A stretch of DNA of 64,000 nucleotides from Lentinula raphanica. Its lineage: Eukaryota > Basidiomycota > Agaricomycetes > Agaricales > Omphalotaceae. Position 1 is the stretch's first letter. The number at the start of each line of letters is the position of its first letter. This document shows, piece after piece, positions 34,617 to 45,259 of the stretch. The stretch is taken from assembly GCA_027919835.1 (NCBI GenBank), contig JANVFP010000040.1:361299-425298 (forward strand), given 5' to 3'. The notes under the pieces are model-generated. The model did no database searches. It worked only from the letters and a program-made list of their open reading frames with translations, and had not been told where the DNA came from. The translations under genes and the position numbers were made by a program.

Positions 34617-35970
34617 GTTGAAAGGCCGGTATTGAGCAAGGATGTGAGATCCCGACACCGAAGTGGAACGAACGAGGGAGACGCAAACCTAGAGGCGAAG
34701 GAACCAAGAAAAAACCTGCGCCCTTTTAAAGAATCTCAAAAGAATCAACACGACATCGTAACAGGCCGTCGTGGCTCAACGTGGCTGTGGATTAGAATCA
34801 GATCTTGATACATGAGTTTCCCGAAAATGGAAGGATGAAGAAAAGACTCCCTTTGGAAAGTGGGCTATGGTGGGTCGGAAAATTTCTCGGAAGCAAAGCC
34901 TCAAGGGAAACTTTCGAAACGCATCAACTTTGCACAGCATCGAGCACGTCCGAAACTGCCTCTCCGCGTCCTATTTGTACAAGAACCTTCTCCTGCCCGC
35001 TCCCTCCGAATGAGTCGGCGATGGCGATGTTGCTTTATGTCAACAGAAACGCAAAGCACAGGAAACACTTGACAAATCAGCGACGAGCTGTAGCTATTAG
35101 TGAGCTCAAGGATTGACATGCAGGATGCCTCCACATCATTACCGTATGTATGTAGCCCAATTGCAATCTCCACGGTATGGATTCGCTAGGAAGTACGTTG
35201 AATTCCTTATCCACGAAATCCCATTGCTTTCGGATAAAGAAACTCTCCCTCACCAGCCCTCACCTTGAGTCTCGTATCCCACTCCAACTCCGTGCTGGTG
35301 GTTGGCATCAAAAAATGTGCTTGCAAAGCGACGGAACGTGCGGAACGCTCGTACAATCAACAACCACCGAAGCGACCGATAAACGGGTTCTTCTTGCCGT
35401 TCATTATGCTTGAGAATTCCCGGATTCCCAGCGATAAGCAGAAAATTAGGCTGGTCGCAACTGGTCGCAACATGGGTCACAACTTTTGAATATTTGAATA
35501 GCGGTTCGATAAGAAAACCAAGGAATACTAAGTACCAGGGAATACCAGAGGATACCAGAGGATACCTAGGGAACGATACTCTGAAAGGTGGAGTCCTTCA
35601 CTGTCAGAATATTCAGTTTTGCATGTGGACCATCTTTGCTGCGCGTTTCCAGGCGATTGCAAGGTAATTGTGTATTTCGCGAAGACTAAAAGCTCGCTGC
35701 AGTGGAAAAGAAAAAGAGAGATAAGCCAACGGGCGTATTAGAACCTCTGTAGAACCTATTAGAACCCAGGTCTCTTATCTAATCTTGTTCACGGTCTTCA
35801 AGTTTCCATCGCTCTTCACAGACTTCAGCAACTCTTCCGAAAAGCTACAAGCTTCAATCGTCATAATAATATTATAATCGTGCTCCTTCCATCCCGTTGA
35901 TAATTGAAAAGTATGTCAAATGTTTCTGCTCATAGATGGCAAACCCATCTTACTCAGAGTGTAGAGAACG
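34617..35970. other. Intergenic stretch before the F-box array
   Basis: No convincing gene. A short tandem run based on ATACCAGAGG lies near 35535-35570. The 5' leader of the first F-box gene, with CTGCTCATAG as a probable intron acceptor at 35926-35935, forms the right end. Confidence 0.45.
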
Positions 35971-37668
35971 ATGTCCTCCCACCGTGACAAGCTTGATTTC
36001 GCTGACTACTCCTCTTTCGCTAATCTTCTGCGAAACGGAGGATTTTTCGAGTCGCCTATGCAACGGAAGAACTTACAAGACACGATCAAGAAGAGTACGG
36101 AACAAGATATCCCAAGTATAGAAGATGAGATGCAGCAACTCTTGTCGAGGTTATGCGAACTCGCGGTTTCGAAAAACGACATTCAAGTCAACATATCAAG
36201 ATTTAGCAAATTCTTGACGCTGCCTGCAGTAAACCGTCTACCGACTGAGATACTAATAGAGATCTTCCTAACCCTTCGTGATGCGACGGAAGGACACACT
36301 ACTGCAATCGCTCTAGGATTATGGCCCGTCACACATGTTTCACGAAAGTGGAGGAGCATAGCAGTATCCTTGCCAGAACTGTGGTCCTACATCACCATTG
36401 GTGTAATCGACAAGCCCGCTAAAAACCAGCTTCAGCTCCTCAACACTGCTTTGGCTCGTTCCGGCTCAACTCCTCTACATCTCGAAGCCTATTTCTCCTG
36501 GACCACTTCCATCGAGTCTGACCTCAATAGCTGGGATTTTGGATCACAAGCCAATAGGAACACGCCCGGCAATATCACATTACCGTCTTGGCCCTCTGAG
36601 CAACAGCTCAGTGAGGCTATGATCAGAGCCGTTGTTCAACATTCCGACCGGTGGGCAACGGCCTCAATTCACATTTTCCACTCGCAGTATCTCCTTCCTA
36701 TTTACCGTCGATTGTCGTCCTTGGAGAAGCTCACATTCGGAGGTACTTTGCACGACCTTCCCTTCCTTTTCAGTGTCGCGCCAAAATTACGAGACGTCGA
36801 ATTTGTCAATTCGAATCCAAGTACGGTTCAACTTCCTTGGACACAGCTTGTTCGTTTGCATGAGTCGGAATGGAATCCAACTGGCGACCCCCTACCTCGT
36901 TATCTTCACATTCTTCGCCAGTATCCTCAATTGGAGGACCTTGGAGTCGAGTATGAGGAATATCGTGAAAGGAATCCGCCTTCGCCACTCACGCATAACA
37001 AGCTGAAGGCTCTGATGTGTTCAGATCTCCGTCTCATCCGTTGCCTTACCTTGCCCGCTCTGCAAAGTCTGCATCTGAAGGCCTCCTTCATGCGTTTATG
37101 CCCACCGGACATGGTCCCGGCTTCTCGTGAGCTCCTGAACAGGTCACGATGCGCTTCCAGCCTGCGTGTACTACGACTTGGCTCGGTCGTGCTCGATCGC
37201 AGCATCTTCGATCTCCTAGAATCCACCAAGGGTCTTACGGAACTCAATCTCACTTTCGAAAGGTGGAAGATTTCCAACGACGCTTACATGAAACGTCTCA
37301 TACAACGAATAAGCACCAGCCGCAAATTGAAAAAATCTAGCAAGCAGGTCCTTCTTCCTCGCCTTGAATCTTTTACGATCGACATCGAAGCAATCGGAAG
37401 CTATGAGTGGTTCACATGCGACATCCAGTTCATTGACGAAACCTATGTGGACATGGTGGAAGCTCGGTGGAACAGTTCTGGGAACAACGTATCCCGGCTT
37501 CTAGTTGTCAAGTTTGAGGGGTACATCCCCGCAACGTTGAATGGGTTGACGGACAGGTGCCTCAAAAGGATGAAGAAGATGAGAGACGAGGGATTGGAAG
37601 TGTATATCGCGACGATGGATATCAACAGTACGGATGAAGATAGGAAGGAGAAGACCTACGTCAAGTAG
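35971..37668 (+). CDS. F-box protein, array copy 1 (565 aa)
   Basis: Probable substrate adaptor of an SCF ubiquitin ligase. The frame is intact and intronless from ATG 35971. Residues 1-35 contain the array's signature (FADYSSFANLLRNGG), 36-80 are predicted coiled coil, and the F-box-like motif is at about 86-125 (VNRLPTEILIEIFLTLRD, then VTHVSRKWRSIAVSLPELW). The rest resembles a degenerate leucine-rich repeat region (LEKLTFGG, LPWTQLVRLHES, IRCLTLPALQSLHL). The C-terminus has DETYVDMVEARWN and RMKKMRDEGLEVYIA. The tail STDEDRKEKTYVK resembles copy 7, at the other end of the array, rather than copies 2-6. A short upstream ATG at 35936 overlaps the start in another frame. The promoter motif shared by copies 2-7 is not evident here. 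Confidence 0.85.
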   Translation: MSSHRDKLDFADYSSFANLLRNGGFFESPMQRKNLQDTIKKSTEQDIPSIEDEMQQLLSRLCELAVSKNDIQVNISRFSKFLTLPAVNRLPTEILIEIFLTLRDATEGHTTAIALGLWPVTHVSRKWRSIAVSLPELWSYITIGVIDKPAKNQLQLLNTALARSGSTPLHLEAYFSWTTSIESDLNSWDFGSQANRNTPGNITLPSWPSEQQLSEAMIRAVVQHSDRWATASIHIFHSQYLLPIYRRLSSLEKLTFGGTLHDLPFLFSVAPKLRDVEFVNSNPSTVQLPWTQLVRLHESEWNPTGDPLPRYLHILRQYPQLEDLGVEYEEYRERNPPSPLTHNKLKALMCSDLRLIRCLTLPALQSLHLKASFMRLCPPDMVPASRELLNRSRCASSLRVLRLGSVVLDRSIFDLLESTKGLTELNLTFERWKISNDAYMKRLIQRISTSRKLKKSSKQVLLPRLESFTIDIEAIGSYEWFTCDIQFIDETYVDMVEARWNSSGNNVSRLLVVKFEGYIPATLNGLTDRCLKRMKKMRDEGLEVYIATMDINSTDEDRKEKTYVK

Positions 37669-38039
37669 TTGATCTTGGAAGGTACCTTCAAAGATGATTT
37701 TCAAGATGAAGATAATCTCATCGTCAGTCGTTCTCGTGCTAGAAGTACGTTCTTCAGAATGCAATCACCAGGTTTTTTTTTCCTTTCATACGTATCAGCC
37801 TGGAGATATCCCAATTCCAACTTTATGAGCGTACGCTGAATCTCTTGGTTGAAATTTAAGACCTCGCTCATGATCATGAGGTCACTTCTGTGGCTTGAAT
37901 CACTGCAGTACTCAGGGGAGTCTGACCGTCTCAGTGAAGCCTGTTGAAGCATTCCAGGATAGGGATAGACCAGGATCCTGATCGACTGGCAGCTCATCGG
38001 ACATCCGATCCTGCTGCGAGTCATCTGAGCCCGAAACAT

Positions 38040-38070
38040 CGGGCCGCCGCCTCTTTCTGGCATTATTTAA
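38040..38070 (+). promoter_or_regulatory. Conserved F-box promoter block (copy 2)
   Basis: CGGGCCGCC followed by a CTTTCT pyrimidine tract, 176 bp before the copy 2 ATG. Related blocks occur before copies 3 (40244, 630 bp away because of a MITE), 4 (42958, CGGACCGCC variant), 5 (45085), 6 (47223) and 7 (49224), at 164-176 bp where uninterrupted. Several are preceded by an AATCAGCTGACC-like word. Inferred as shared promoter DNA. Confidence 0.6.
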
Positions 38071-38215
38071 GGTTGGTCCGTCGGTGTCTTACGCGTCGTC
38101 CTCTTTCCTCTTGCCACCACCACTGCAGGCCCAGGACTGAAACCTAGAAAGTATGCTTGATGATAAATACTCAAAGTGTTCCTGCTCATGAAAATTGCAG
38201 ATTATTCAGAGAATA

Positions 38216-39892
38216 ATGTCCTCCCGGAACCTCCAGTTAGCTGATTACTCTTCTTTCGCCCATCTCCTGGAAAATGGAGGGGTGTTCGATTCGTCTGCGC
38301 AACGAAAGGAGTTGGAAGACACTATCGAAAAGAGTACGGGACACGATATTCCAGCTTTAGAGGACGAGATTCGCGAGCTCAAAGTGACCAAGACTAGCAT
38401 TCAAGCTACCGTCTCGAAGTTCGAACAACTCCTGACGCCGAATGCAGTCAACCGTCTCCCGACCGAAATCCTGACTGAAATATTCCTGAACGTTCGTGAC
38501 ACGGCGACAGGATACACGACTACAATCACTGAGGGTCTATGGCCCATCACACACGTTTCGCGGAAGTGGAGGAACGTAGCAATATCCATGCCTCAGCTGT
38601 GGTCCAACATCTCCATTGGCGTCATCGAAACCCCTGCCAAGAACGAACTTCAGCTCCTGAACACCGCGTTGGCTCGTTCTGGCTCGCACCCTCTACATGT
38701 CAACGCTTCTTTCTCCTGGTCTACTTCCGAAGAACTTGGATTTCAGATCTGGGAAACGGGGGCGCGATCTGGTAGGCCTAGCGTTAAAACCCTCATCCCG
38801 CTCTGGCCCACCGAGGAACAGCTCAGCAGGGCTTTAATACAAACTATCGTCCAGCATTCCAACCGGTGGAAAACAGCCTCTATCGATGTTCTGGACTCGT
38901 ACTATCTTCATCCCATTCACTGCCAATTGTCATCCTTGGAGAAGCTCACATACTCTGGCAAACTAGAATTCCGATCTGTTCTTTTTAGCGTCGCGCCAAA
39001 GCTCCGAGAGGTTGAATTCTCGGGTACAGATTCGGGTATGTATCAGCTACCCTGGACACAACTCGTTCGTTTCCACGAGTCGCAAATACCTGACGAGCTG
39101 CCTGCGGATGATCTCGTATTTCACTATGTTGAAATTCTCAACCAGTGTGATCAACTGGAGGATTTCGGAGCTGTGTGCATGTGTGTTGATGAGGGATTAG
39201 GCCCGCATCCGTCTCTCGTGCATAACAACCTCAAGACTTTCAGGTGTTCAGACTTCCATCTTGTTCGTTGCCTCACTTTACCTTCCCTACAAAACCTCCA
39301 TCTGCAGCCCGTGCCCCTGGATTCATCCCCACTGGAACTGATTCCATCTGCTCATGAACTTTTGACAAGGTCACGATGCGCTTCCAGCCTGCGTGTACTG
39401 CGATTGACCGCAGTCGTGCTCGATCATAGCATCTTCGACCTCTTGGAGTCCACCGAGGGTCTCAGGGAACTCCACTTTGCTTTCGATAATCGTGACATTC
39501 CTGAAATCAATGCGTTCATGAAACGCCTCATAACACGACTGAACACATCGCTCCAATTCGCAAAACCTGGCGATCAGGTCTTTCTTCCTCATCTAGAGGA
39601 ATTCACAAGCGACATCGAAGCGATCACGGGTTATGAGAGTCCCACATTCGACATCCAGTTCATCGACGAAACATATGTGGACATGGTGGAAGGTCGTTGG
39701 AATAGCTCTGGGGATGGCGTGTCCCAGCTCCGAGTTGTCAAATTCGAGAGTCATGTTCCGGCAACGTTGAGTGGCTTCACAGATAGGTGCATTCAGAGGA
39801 TGAAGGAGATGCGAGACGAGGGTTTGACAGCATATATCGCGGCGAGTACGAGCAAGGATAGAAGGGAGACCCCAAAGATCTATGTCAAGTAG
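38216..39892 (+). CDS. F-box protein, array copy 2 (558 aa)
   Basis: ATG 38216 was chosen over an upstream non-ATG extension because the conserved leader ends just before it. F-box: VNRLPTEILTEIFLNVRD. The next block, TATGYTTTITEGLWPITHVS, is nearly the same in copy 3, making these two the closest pair. The N-terminal coiled coil is seven residues shorter than in copies 4, 5 and 7. The C-terminal region has IDETYVDMVEGRWNSSGDGV and RMKEMRDEGLTAYIA. The 5'-leader acceptor reads CATGA instead of CATAG, with a usable AG slightly downstream (AAATTGCAG). Confidence 0.85.
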   Translation: MSSRNLQLADYSSFAHLLENGGVFDSSAQRKELEDTIEKSTGHDIPALEDEIRELKVTKTSIQATVSKFEQLLTPNAVNRLPTEILTEIFLNVRDTATGYTTTITEGLWPITHVSRKWRNVAISMPQLWSNISIGVIETPAKNELQLLNTALARSGSHPLHVNASFSWSTSEELGFQIWETGARSGRPSVKTLIPLWPTEEQLSRALIQTIVQHSNRWKTASIDVLDSYYLHPIHCQLSSLEKLTYSGKLEFRSVLFSVAPKLREVEFSGTDSGMYQLPWTQLVRFHESQIPDELPADDLVFHYVEILNQCDQLEDFGAVCMCVDEGLGPHPSLVHNNLKTFRCSDFHLVRCLTLPSLQNLHLQPVPLDSSPLELIPSAHELLTRSRCASSLRVLRLTAVVLDHSIFDLLESTEGLRELHFAFDNRDIPEINAFMKRLITRLNTSLQFAKPGDQVFLPHLEEFTSDIEAITGYESPTFDIQFIDETYVDMVEGRWNSSGDGVSQLRVVKFESHVPATLSGFTDRCIQRMKEMRDEGLTAYIAASTSKDRRETPKIYVK

Positions 39893-40284
39893 AATATTTG
39901 TAGGGAATTTTCGTTGTAGAGCACACACTTTTTACGATCCTTCATTGTATAAGTAGTAGCCGGAATTTGGAAGCGCATGAAGCACATATTTTAGTAGAAC
40001 ATGCCAAACAGTCTGTTTTCTTTTTACGCTATATGCCCAGACTGAAAACCCCAACTTGATCATGTACTTATTCTCCACAGACTACAGTCCAAGCCTCGAA
40101 GTGCACTCAGAAGATAGGCTCAACTGGTCGAACTGGATAGCCTGGCTGTAGATCACAAAAAAAGAGCTCAGTTAGATCGTTGTGAAGAGGCTGGGGAAAC
40201 CACTGTGCCCTGCAATCATCTGACCGTGTCACTCAATGGTAAACGGACCGCCACCTCATTTCAATGTCATTCTTCGTCTGCGAC

Positions 40285-40726
40285 TAGCCTGGTAACCAAG
40301 CGTTCAGCTCGAACTTTCAGCCTGTGCCGGTAGGGTTACCTTGCCAGGCCTGGAGGCACTTCACAGGCCTGGGCATGATAATCGCCTTTTGCTGATGCAC
40401 TCATTATTCTTGGCTTCAAGTAGCATGCATACTAATTCTAGAGAGCAAGAGAAATCAATGATCATTCCCACAGAAGTATGCCTACTGAGATGTAAGAAAA
40501 TGAACAAGAACGAGCATGCAGCTGCATGCAGTCGAACAAGTGCTGCAACGGCGCCGCAAGGCTTTTGAATTGAAGTTTGATATCTTATCTATTTTGTTAT
40601 CGTACCTTCCTTATATAGCATATATTTGCAGGCACCAACTTTAAGCGTCGGTAAAAAATGTCGTATTCAAAACGTAAGTGACTTTTTCCAAGCGTTCAGC
40701 GAGCTGAACGCTTGGTTACCAGGCTA
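40285..40726. mobile_element. MITE, 442 bp, 27-bp perfect terminal inverted repeats, 9-bp target duplication
   Basis: Left end 40285-40311 and right end 40700-40726 are perfect inverted repeats beginning TAGCCTGGTAACCAAG. The 9-bp direct repeat GTCTGCGAC flanks it (40276-40284 and 40727-40735). The right end also forms a hairpin: 40688-40699 is complementary to 40704-40715. No transposase frame was found. It shares TAGCCTGG ends and duplication length with the element at 25220-25814, pointing to one Mutator-like, non-autonomous family. Confidence 0.85.
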
Positions 40727-40873
40727 GTCTGCGACTAGCTGCGACTCTGTCGCGCAACTATCCCACTTCATTATTGTTCACTCCTAACACCTCATCACTA
40801 GAACTACAAAGGTGCGCTAGATAGTTAAATACATGTGTTTCCGCTCACAGAAGTTAATATTCATCACAGAAAA

Positions 40874-42559
40874 ATGTCCCCCCAGAAACTCAGGCTATCC
40901 AATTACTCGGAACACTCCTCTTTCACTGATAGCATGCAAGACGGTGGGGACTTCGAGTCACCTGCGAAACAAAAGGAGTTACAAGACGCGATCGAAAAAA
41001 GTACGGGACGCGATATTCCTGCTTTAGAGGACGAGACTCGCGAACTCGATGCAACCCAGAGCAGTATTCAAACTACCGCACTGAAGTTCAGAGAAATCTT
41101 CACCCCGAATCCAGTCAACCATCTCCCGACAGAAATCCTGACAGAAATCTTCATGTATGTTCGTGACACGGCAACAGGATACACTACTACGATTACTGAG
41201 GGTCTATGGCCCGTCACACACGTTTCACGGAAGTGGAGAAACGTAACAGTATCCATGCCACAGCTGTGGTCCTACATCAACATTGGTGTCATCGAAAAGC
41301 CTGCCAAAAACCAACTTCAGCTCCTTAACACTGCTTTAGCTCGTTCTGGCTCGCACCCTCTATATATGAACGCTTCCTTTGCCTGGTCCACCTCCGGCGA
41401 AGCTGAACTCGGGATTGGGGAATTTGGTCCGCGAGCCAATAGGCCTGATATCGACAACATCCCGCTCTGGCCCACTGAAAAACAGCTCAGCGGGGCTCTG
41501 ATACAAGCCATTGTTCCGCACTCCGACCGATGGGCAACAGCGTCTATCCATGTTCTGGACTCGTACTATCTTCATCCTATTCAATGCCGATTGTCCTCCT
41601 TGGAAAAGCTTGCATTCTATGGTGATATAAAGGATCAACCTCTTCTTTTTGGTGTCGCGCCAAAGCTTCGAGAGGTCCAACTCTTGGGTACAGATTCGAG
41701 TACGTTTCAACTACCCTGGGCACAGCTTGTTCGTTTCCAAGAGACCCAATTGCCTTATGAAGTGCCTTCGGACGATCTCGTATTTCACTATCTTGAAATT
41801 CTTCTCCAGTGTCCTCAACTGGAGAATTTCGAAGTCGTGTACGAGGGCATTGTCGAATTGGACCCGTATCCGTACCTCGTGCATAACAACCTCAAGACTT
41901 TTAGGTGTTCAGACTTCTATCTCGTTCGTTGCCTTACTCTTCCCTCTCTACAAGACCTCCATCTACAGGCCCCGCCCCTGATTGCATGCCCACCAGGACT
42001 GATTCCATCTGCTCATGAACTTTTGACAAGGTCACAATGTGCTTCCAGCCTGCGTGTACTGCGATTGACCGCAGTCGTGCTCGATCATAGCATCTTCGAC
42101 CTCTTGCAGTCCACCGAGGATCTTAAGGAACTCCACTTCGCTTTCGAAAACCGTAGGATTCCCGATATCAATGCATGCATGAAGCTCCTCATAACACGTA
42201 TGAACACATTCCACCGTTCCGCAACACCTGGCGGTCAGGTACTCCTTCCTCGACTCGAGACATTCACAAGCGACATCGAAGCAATCAACGGCCATCAGAG
42301 TCCCACATTCGACATCCAATACATCGACGAAACATTTGTGGACATGGTGGAAGCCCGTTGGAATACTAATAGCCTTGGGAATGGCGTATCCCAACTTCGA
42401 GTTGTCAAATTCAAGAGTCATGTTGGCGCAACGTTGAATGCCTTGACGGACGGGTGCATTCAGAGGGCCGAGAAGATGCGAGACGAGGGTTTGACAGTGT
42501 ATATCGCGGCGAGAACGAGCAAGGATTTGAGGATGCCTCCGAAGATCTACGTCAAGTAA
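40874..42559 (+). CDS. F-box protein, array copy 3 (561 aa)
   Basis: Intronless from ATG 40874. The F-box core is VNHLPTEILTEIFMYVRD, with His replacing the usual Arg. It pairs with copy 2 over TATGYTTTITEGLWPVTHVS and LHVLDSYYLHP-like stretches. The leucine-rich middle contains LPWAQLVRFQETQLP. The C-terminal block IDETFVDMVEARWN has a two-residue insertion after the Asn. Its 5' region is unusual: a MITE of 442 bp separates the conserved promoter block from the start. Whether the gene is still expressed cannot be judged from sequence. Confidence 0.85.
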   Translation: MSPQKLRLSNYSEHSSFTDSMQDGGDFESPAKQKELQDAIEKSTGRDIPALEDETRELDATQSSIQTTALKFREIFTPNPVNHLPTEILTEIFMYVRDTATGYTTTITEGLWPVTHVSRKWRNVTVSMPQLWSYINIGVIEKPAKNQLQLLNTALARSGSHPLYMNASFAWSTSGEAELGIGEFGPRANRPDIDNIPLWPTEKQLSGALIQAIVPHSDRWATASIHVLDSYYLHPIQCRLSSLEKLAFYGDIKDQPLLFGVAPKLREVQLLGTDSSTFQLPWAQLVRFQETQLPYEVPSDDLVFHYLEILLQCPQLENFEVVYEGIVELDPYPYLVHNNLKTFRCSDFYLVRCLTLPSLQDLHLQAPPLIACPPGLIPSAHELLTRSQCASSLRVLRLTAVVLDHSIFDLLQSTEDLKELHFAFENRRIPDINACMKLLITRMNTFHRSATPGGQVLLPRLETFTSDIEAINGHQSPTFDIQYIDETFVDMVEARWNTNSLGNGVSQLRVVKFKSHVGATLNALTDGCIQRAEKMRDEGLTVYIAARTSKDLRMPPKIYVK

Positions 42560-42883
42560 ACCTTTTGTAGGAACCCTTCACGGTTGTAAAACACAGTTGA
42601 ACTCTTTTTATTATATGTCACTGTGTACACTGTAGATGGAAGCGCATTAGTTCAAACATGTTTACCAGTTTGTTCTTCTCCTATGCCTATGACGCGGCCC
42701 GGATTGAAATCATCCCAACTTGCGCAGGTATTCTCTGAATCTTTGAATACATCTACTGAATCTATCAATCTGTTGAACTTGAACTTGAGCTTGAACGTTT
42801 GAACGCTGAAGCTTTCAAGCTAAGTCTTGAAGTTGAAGAGCTAGAGAAACCGTGCCCCGACGCGATCAGCTGGCCATCCGAGC

Positions 42884-42930
42884 TACGAACGAGTTTACTC
42901 TTCGTGAACTAGAGACGGCTAGCCAGGCTA
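42884..42930. mobile_element. 47-bp MITE derivative with 9-bp target duplication
   Basis: The segment ends CCAGGCTA and is flanked by CATCCGAGC on both sides (42875-42883 and 42931-42939). Its last 45 bp match 25770-25814 almost exactly. It looks like an internal deletion product of the larger element that kept its flanking duplication. Confidence 0.7.
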
Positions 42931-43125
42931 CATCCGAGCTGCGTCATCCCATAAGCCCGGACCGCCACTCTTTCCATTGTTTTTCTTCATCTACGACCTG
43001 TCTACGACTCTGTCGCGGCTTTCATCTTCTTTATTGCTCACACTCGACACTCCATCATGAGGTACGCTAGGTAGTCGAATACCCTCAAGTGTTTCTGCTC
43101 ATAGAAGGCAACATTGATTAGAACC

Positions 43126-44790
43126 ATGTCTTCACCAAAGCTCAAGCTCGCCGATTACTCTTCTTTCACCCATCTCTTGCAAAACGGCGGAGATTTCGAG
43201 TCACCTGCGCAACGAAAAGAACTACAAGACATCATCGAAAAAAGTATCAAACAAGATATACCAGCCATAGAACTCGACATTCAACAATCCTTGATGAAGA
43301 TACACAAACTCGAATCGAAAAAGAAAAGAGTTCAAAGTAGTGTCTCAAGATTCAAAGAACTCTTGACGCCGGTTCCCATAAATCGTCTTCCGACCGAAAT
43401 ATTGGTAGAGATATTCCTCATCTTTCGTGACTCCACGTCGGATAGGGACTCGACTGCGATCACTCAGGGAGTATGGCCTCTCACGCATGTTTCACGAAGG
43501 TGGAGGAGCATAACAGTGTCTTTGCCACAACTATGGATCTATATCAACATCGATGACATTCATAAGCCTGCCAAGAATCAACTCCGCATCCTGAACACCG
43601 CTTTGGCTCGTTCTGGCTCACACGCTCTACATATCGACGCCTATCTTCCTGGTTTTATTCACAAAGAATCCGAATTCGATAGCAGGCATCTTGGACCGCA
43701 AGCTACTAACAGCATACCACTCTGGCCATCTAGAAAGGAGCTAATCTCAGCTATGATACGAGCGGTGGTTCAGCACAGCGACCGGTGGGTGACAGCCAAC
43801 ATCCATCTTGCATTCGCGGACTGTCTTCGTCCTATTTACCGTCGGTTGTCTTCATTGGAAAAGCTCACAGTAGGCGGTGAACTGTACGGCGATCCGCTCA
43901 TTTTCAGCGTCGCGCCAAAGCTACGAGATCTTGAAATCCTCAATGCAGATACAAGCACGCTTCGATTTCCTTGGAAACAGCTAGTCCGTTTCCATGATTC
44001 ACAATACGATCCATACAACGATCCCCTACCTCTTCATCTGCGAATTCTTCGCAAGTATCCTCAACTAGAGGAGTTCGAGGATGATTCCGATGGTGATCAT
44101 GAAAAGACTTCTAAGCAGTCGATCACTCATCACAATCTTACAGCTCTCATGTGCTCAGACTATCGTCTCGTTCGTTGCCTCACCTTACCCTCTCTACAAA
44201 GCCTGCATTTGCATTCGTTCGCATCCACCTGTCCACCGGTAATCCCAGCTGCCCATGATCTTTTAAACAGGTCGCAGTGCGCTTCCAGCTTGCGTGTGCT
44301 ACACTTAGAATCAGTCGAGCTCGATCGCAGCGTCTTCAATCTCATAGAGTCCACCAACGGTCTTGCAGATTTCATCTTCTCCTTCGGAGAGTGGAATAGT
44401 TCTAACGATGCATCCATGGAATGCCTCATTAACCGGATGAGCACTTGCCGCAAGGAAATTGGCAAACAGGTTCTTCTCCCTCGACTCGAGTCATTCACAG
44501 TCAACGTCAGATTGACCTTCCGCCATGACTCGGACGGCTGCGCATGCAACATCGAGTTCCTTAACAAAAAATATGTCGACATGGTGGAAGCCCGTTGGAA
44601 TAATTCTGGGAGTAGTGTTTCCCAGCTTCGAGTTGTCAAATTCGAGAGCGATATTCCTGCGACGTTGAGTGCCTTGACGGACAGGTGCATTCAGAGGATG
44701 AAGAAGATGCGAGACGAGGGATTGATAACGTACATTGCGGCGAGTACGAGCGAAGATAGTAAGGAGACTCGGATTTATGTCAAATACTAG
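43126..44790 (+). CDS. F-box protein, array copy 4 (554 aa)
   Basis: ATG 43126. F-box: INRLPTEILVEIFLIFRD, followed by the VWPLTHVS block typical of copies 4-7. A small insertion (DSTSDRDSTAIT) follows the F-box. The coiled-coil region is Lys-rich (LESKKKRVQSSVSRFKEL). In the C-terminal block the usual IDE is replaced by LNKKYVDMVEARWNNSGS. The leader intron is well preserved: donor GAG|GTACGC near 43062 and acceptor TCATAG at 43106. A 47-bp MITE derivative lies upstream of the promoter block. Confidence 0.85.
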   Translation: MSSPKLKLADYSSFTHLLQNGGDFESPAQRKELQDIIEKSIKQDIPAIELDIQQSLMKIHKLESKKKRVQSSVSRFKELLTPVPINRLPTEILVEIFLIFRDSTSDRDSTAITQGVWPLTHVSRRWRSITVSLPQLWIYINIDDIHKPAKNQLRILNTALARSGSHALHIDAYLPGFIHKESEFDSRHLGPQATNSIPLWPSRKELISAMIRAVVQHSDRWVTANIHLAFADCLRPIYRRLSSLEKLTVGGELYGDPLIFSVAPKLRDLEILNADTSTLRFPWKQLVRFHDSQYDPYNDPLPLHLRILRKYPQLEEFEDDSDGDHEKTSKQSITHHNLTALMCSDYRLVRCLTLPSLQSLHLHSFASTCPPVIPAAHDLLNRSQCASSLRVLHLESVELDRSVFNLIESTNGLADFIFSFGEWNSSNDASMECLINRMSTCRKEIGKQVLLPRLESFTVNVRLTFRHDSDGCACNIEFLNKKYVDMVEARWNNSGSSVSQLRVVKFESDIPATLSALTDRCIQRMKKMRDEGLITYIAASTSEDSKETRIYVKY

Positions 44791-44979
44791 AATTTTGTAG
44801 GAAATTCTCAATGCTGTACATGATAGAGTCCAAAATTCTCGTTCTCCTCTAAATCTTACGCCTGTGGCAGTAAGTAGCCTGAACTGGGATTAACCTAACG
44901 TGACTATGCATTTGTCTATAGATTGTTGAGTACACTGAAGATATGCCAGTTGAATTCTTGTTATCACCAGAGGATCCCA

Positions 44980-45030
44980 CCCTGGCTAGCCATCTTGAGT
45001 TCACAAAGAGTGAACGTGTTCCGAATTCGT
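44980..45030. repeat. Diverged inverted copy of the 47-bp MITE end
   Basis: Read on the minus strand, this segment follows the same order as 42884-42930: GAAC..., ACTCTTTGTGAACT, then GGCTAGCCAGG, with several differences. It is probably an older insertion of the same family upstream of F-box copy 5. Confidence 0.5.
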
Positions 45031-45259
45031 GCAATGCTCTGCGATCAGCTGACCATTCGAGGTGTGTCACACCAGCAACACTAGCGGGCCGCCTTCTTTT
45101 TCCATTGTTTCTTCACTGCCATCAGTTCTGTCGAGTTTTCCAGTTCATCGTCGTTCCCTCTTGACACTCTTAGCGTTCAACGTTCGACTTTGAAGGTACG
45201 TAAGGTAGTCGAATTCTTCAATGTGCTCCTGCTCATATATGTCATCATTGATCAGGACG

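Noticed and set aside
36927..37277. Recurrent antisense frames under each F-box gene
   Set aside because: They recur because the sense sequences are paralogous; no independent signal supports coding.
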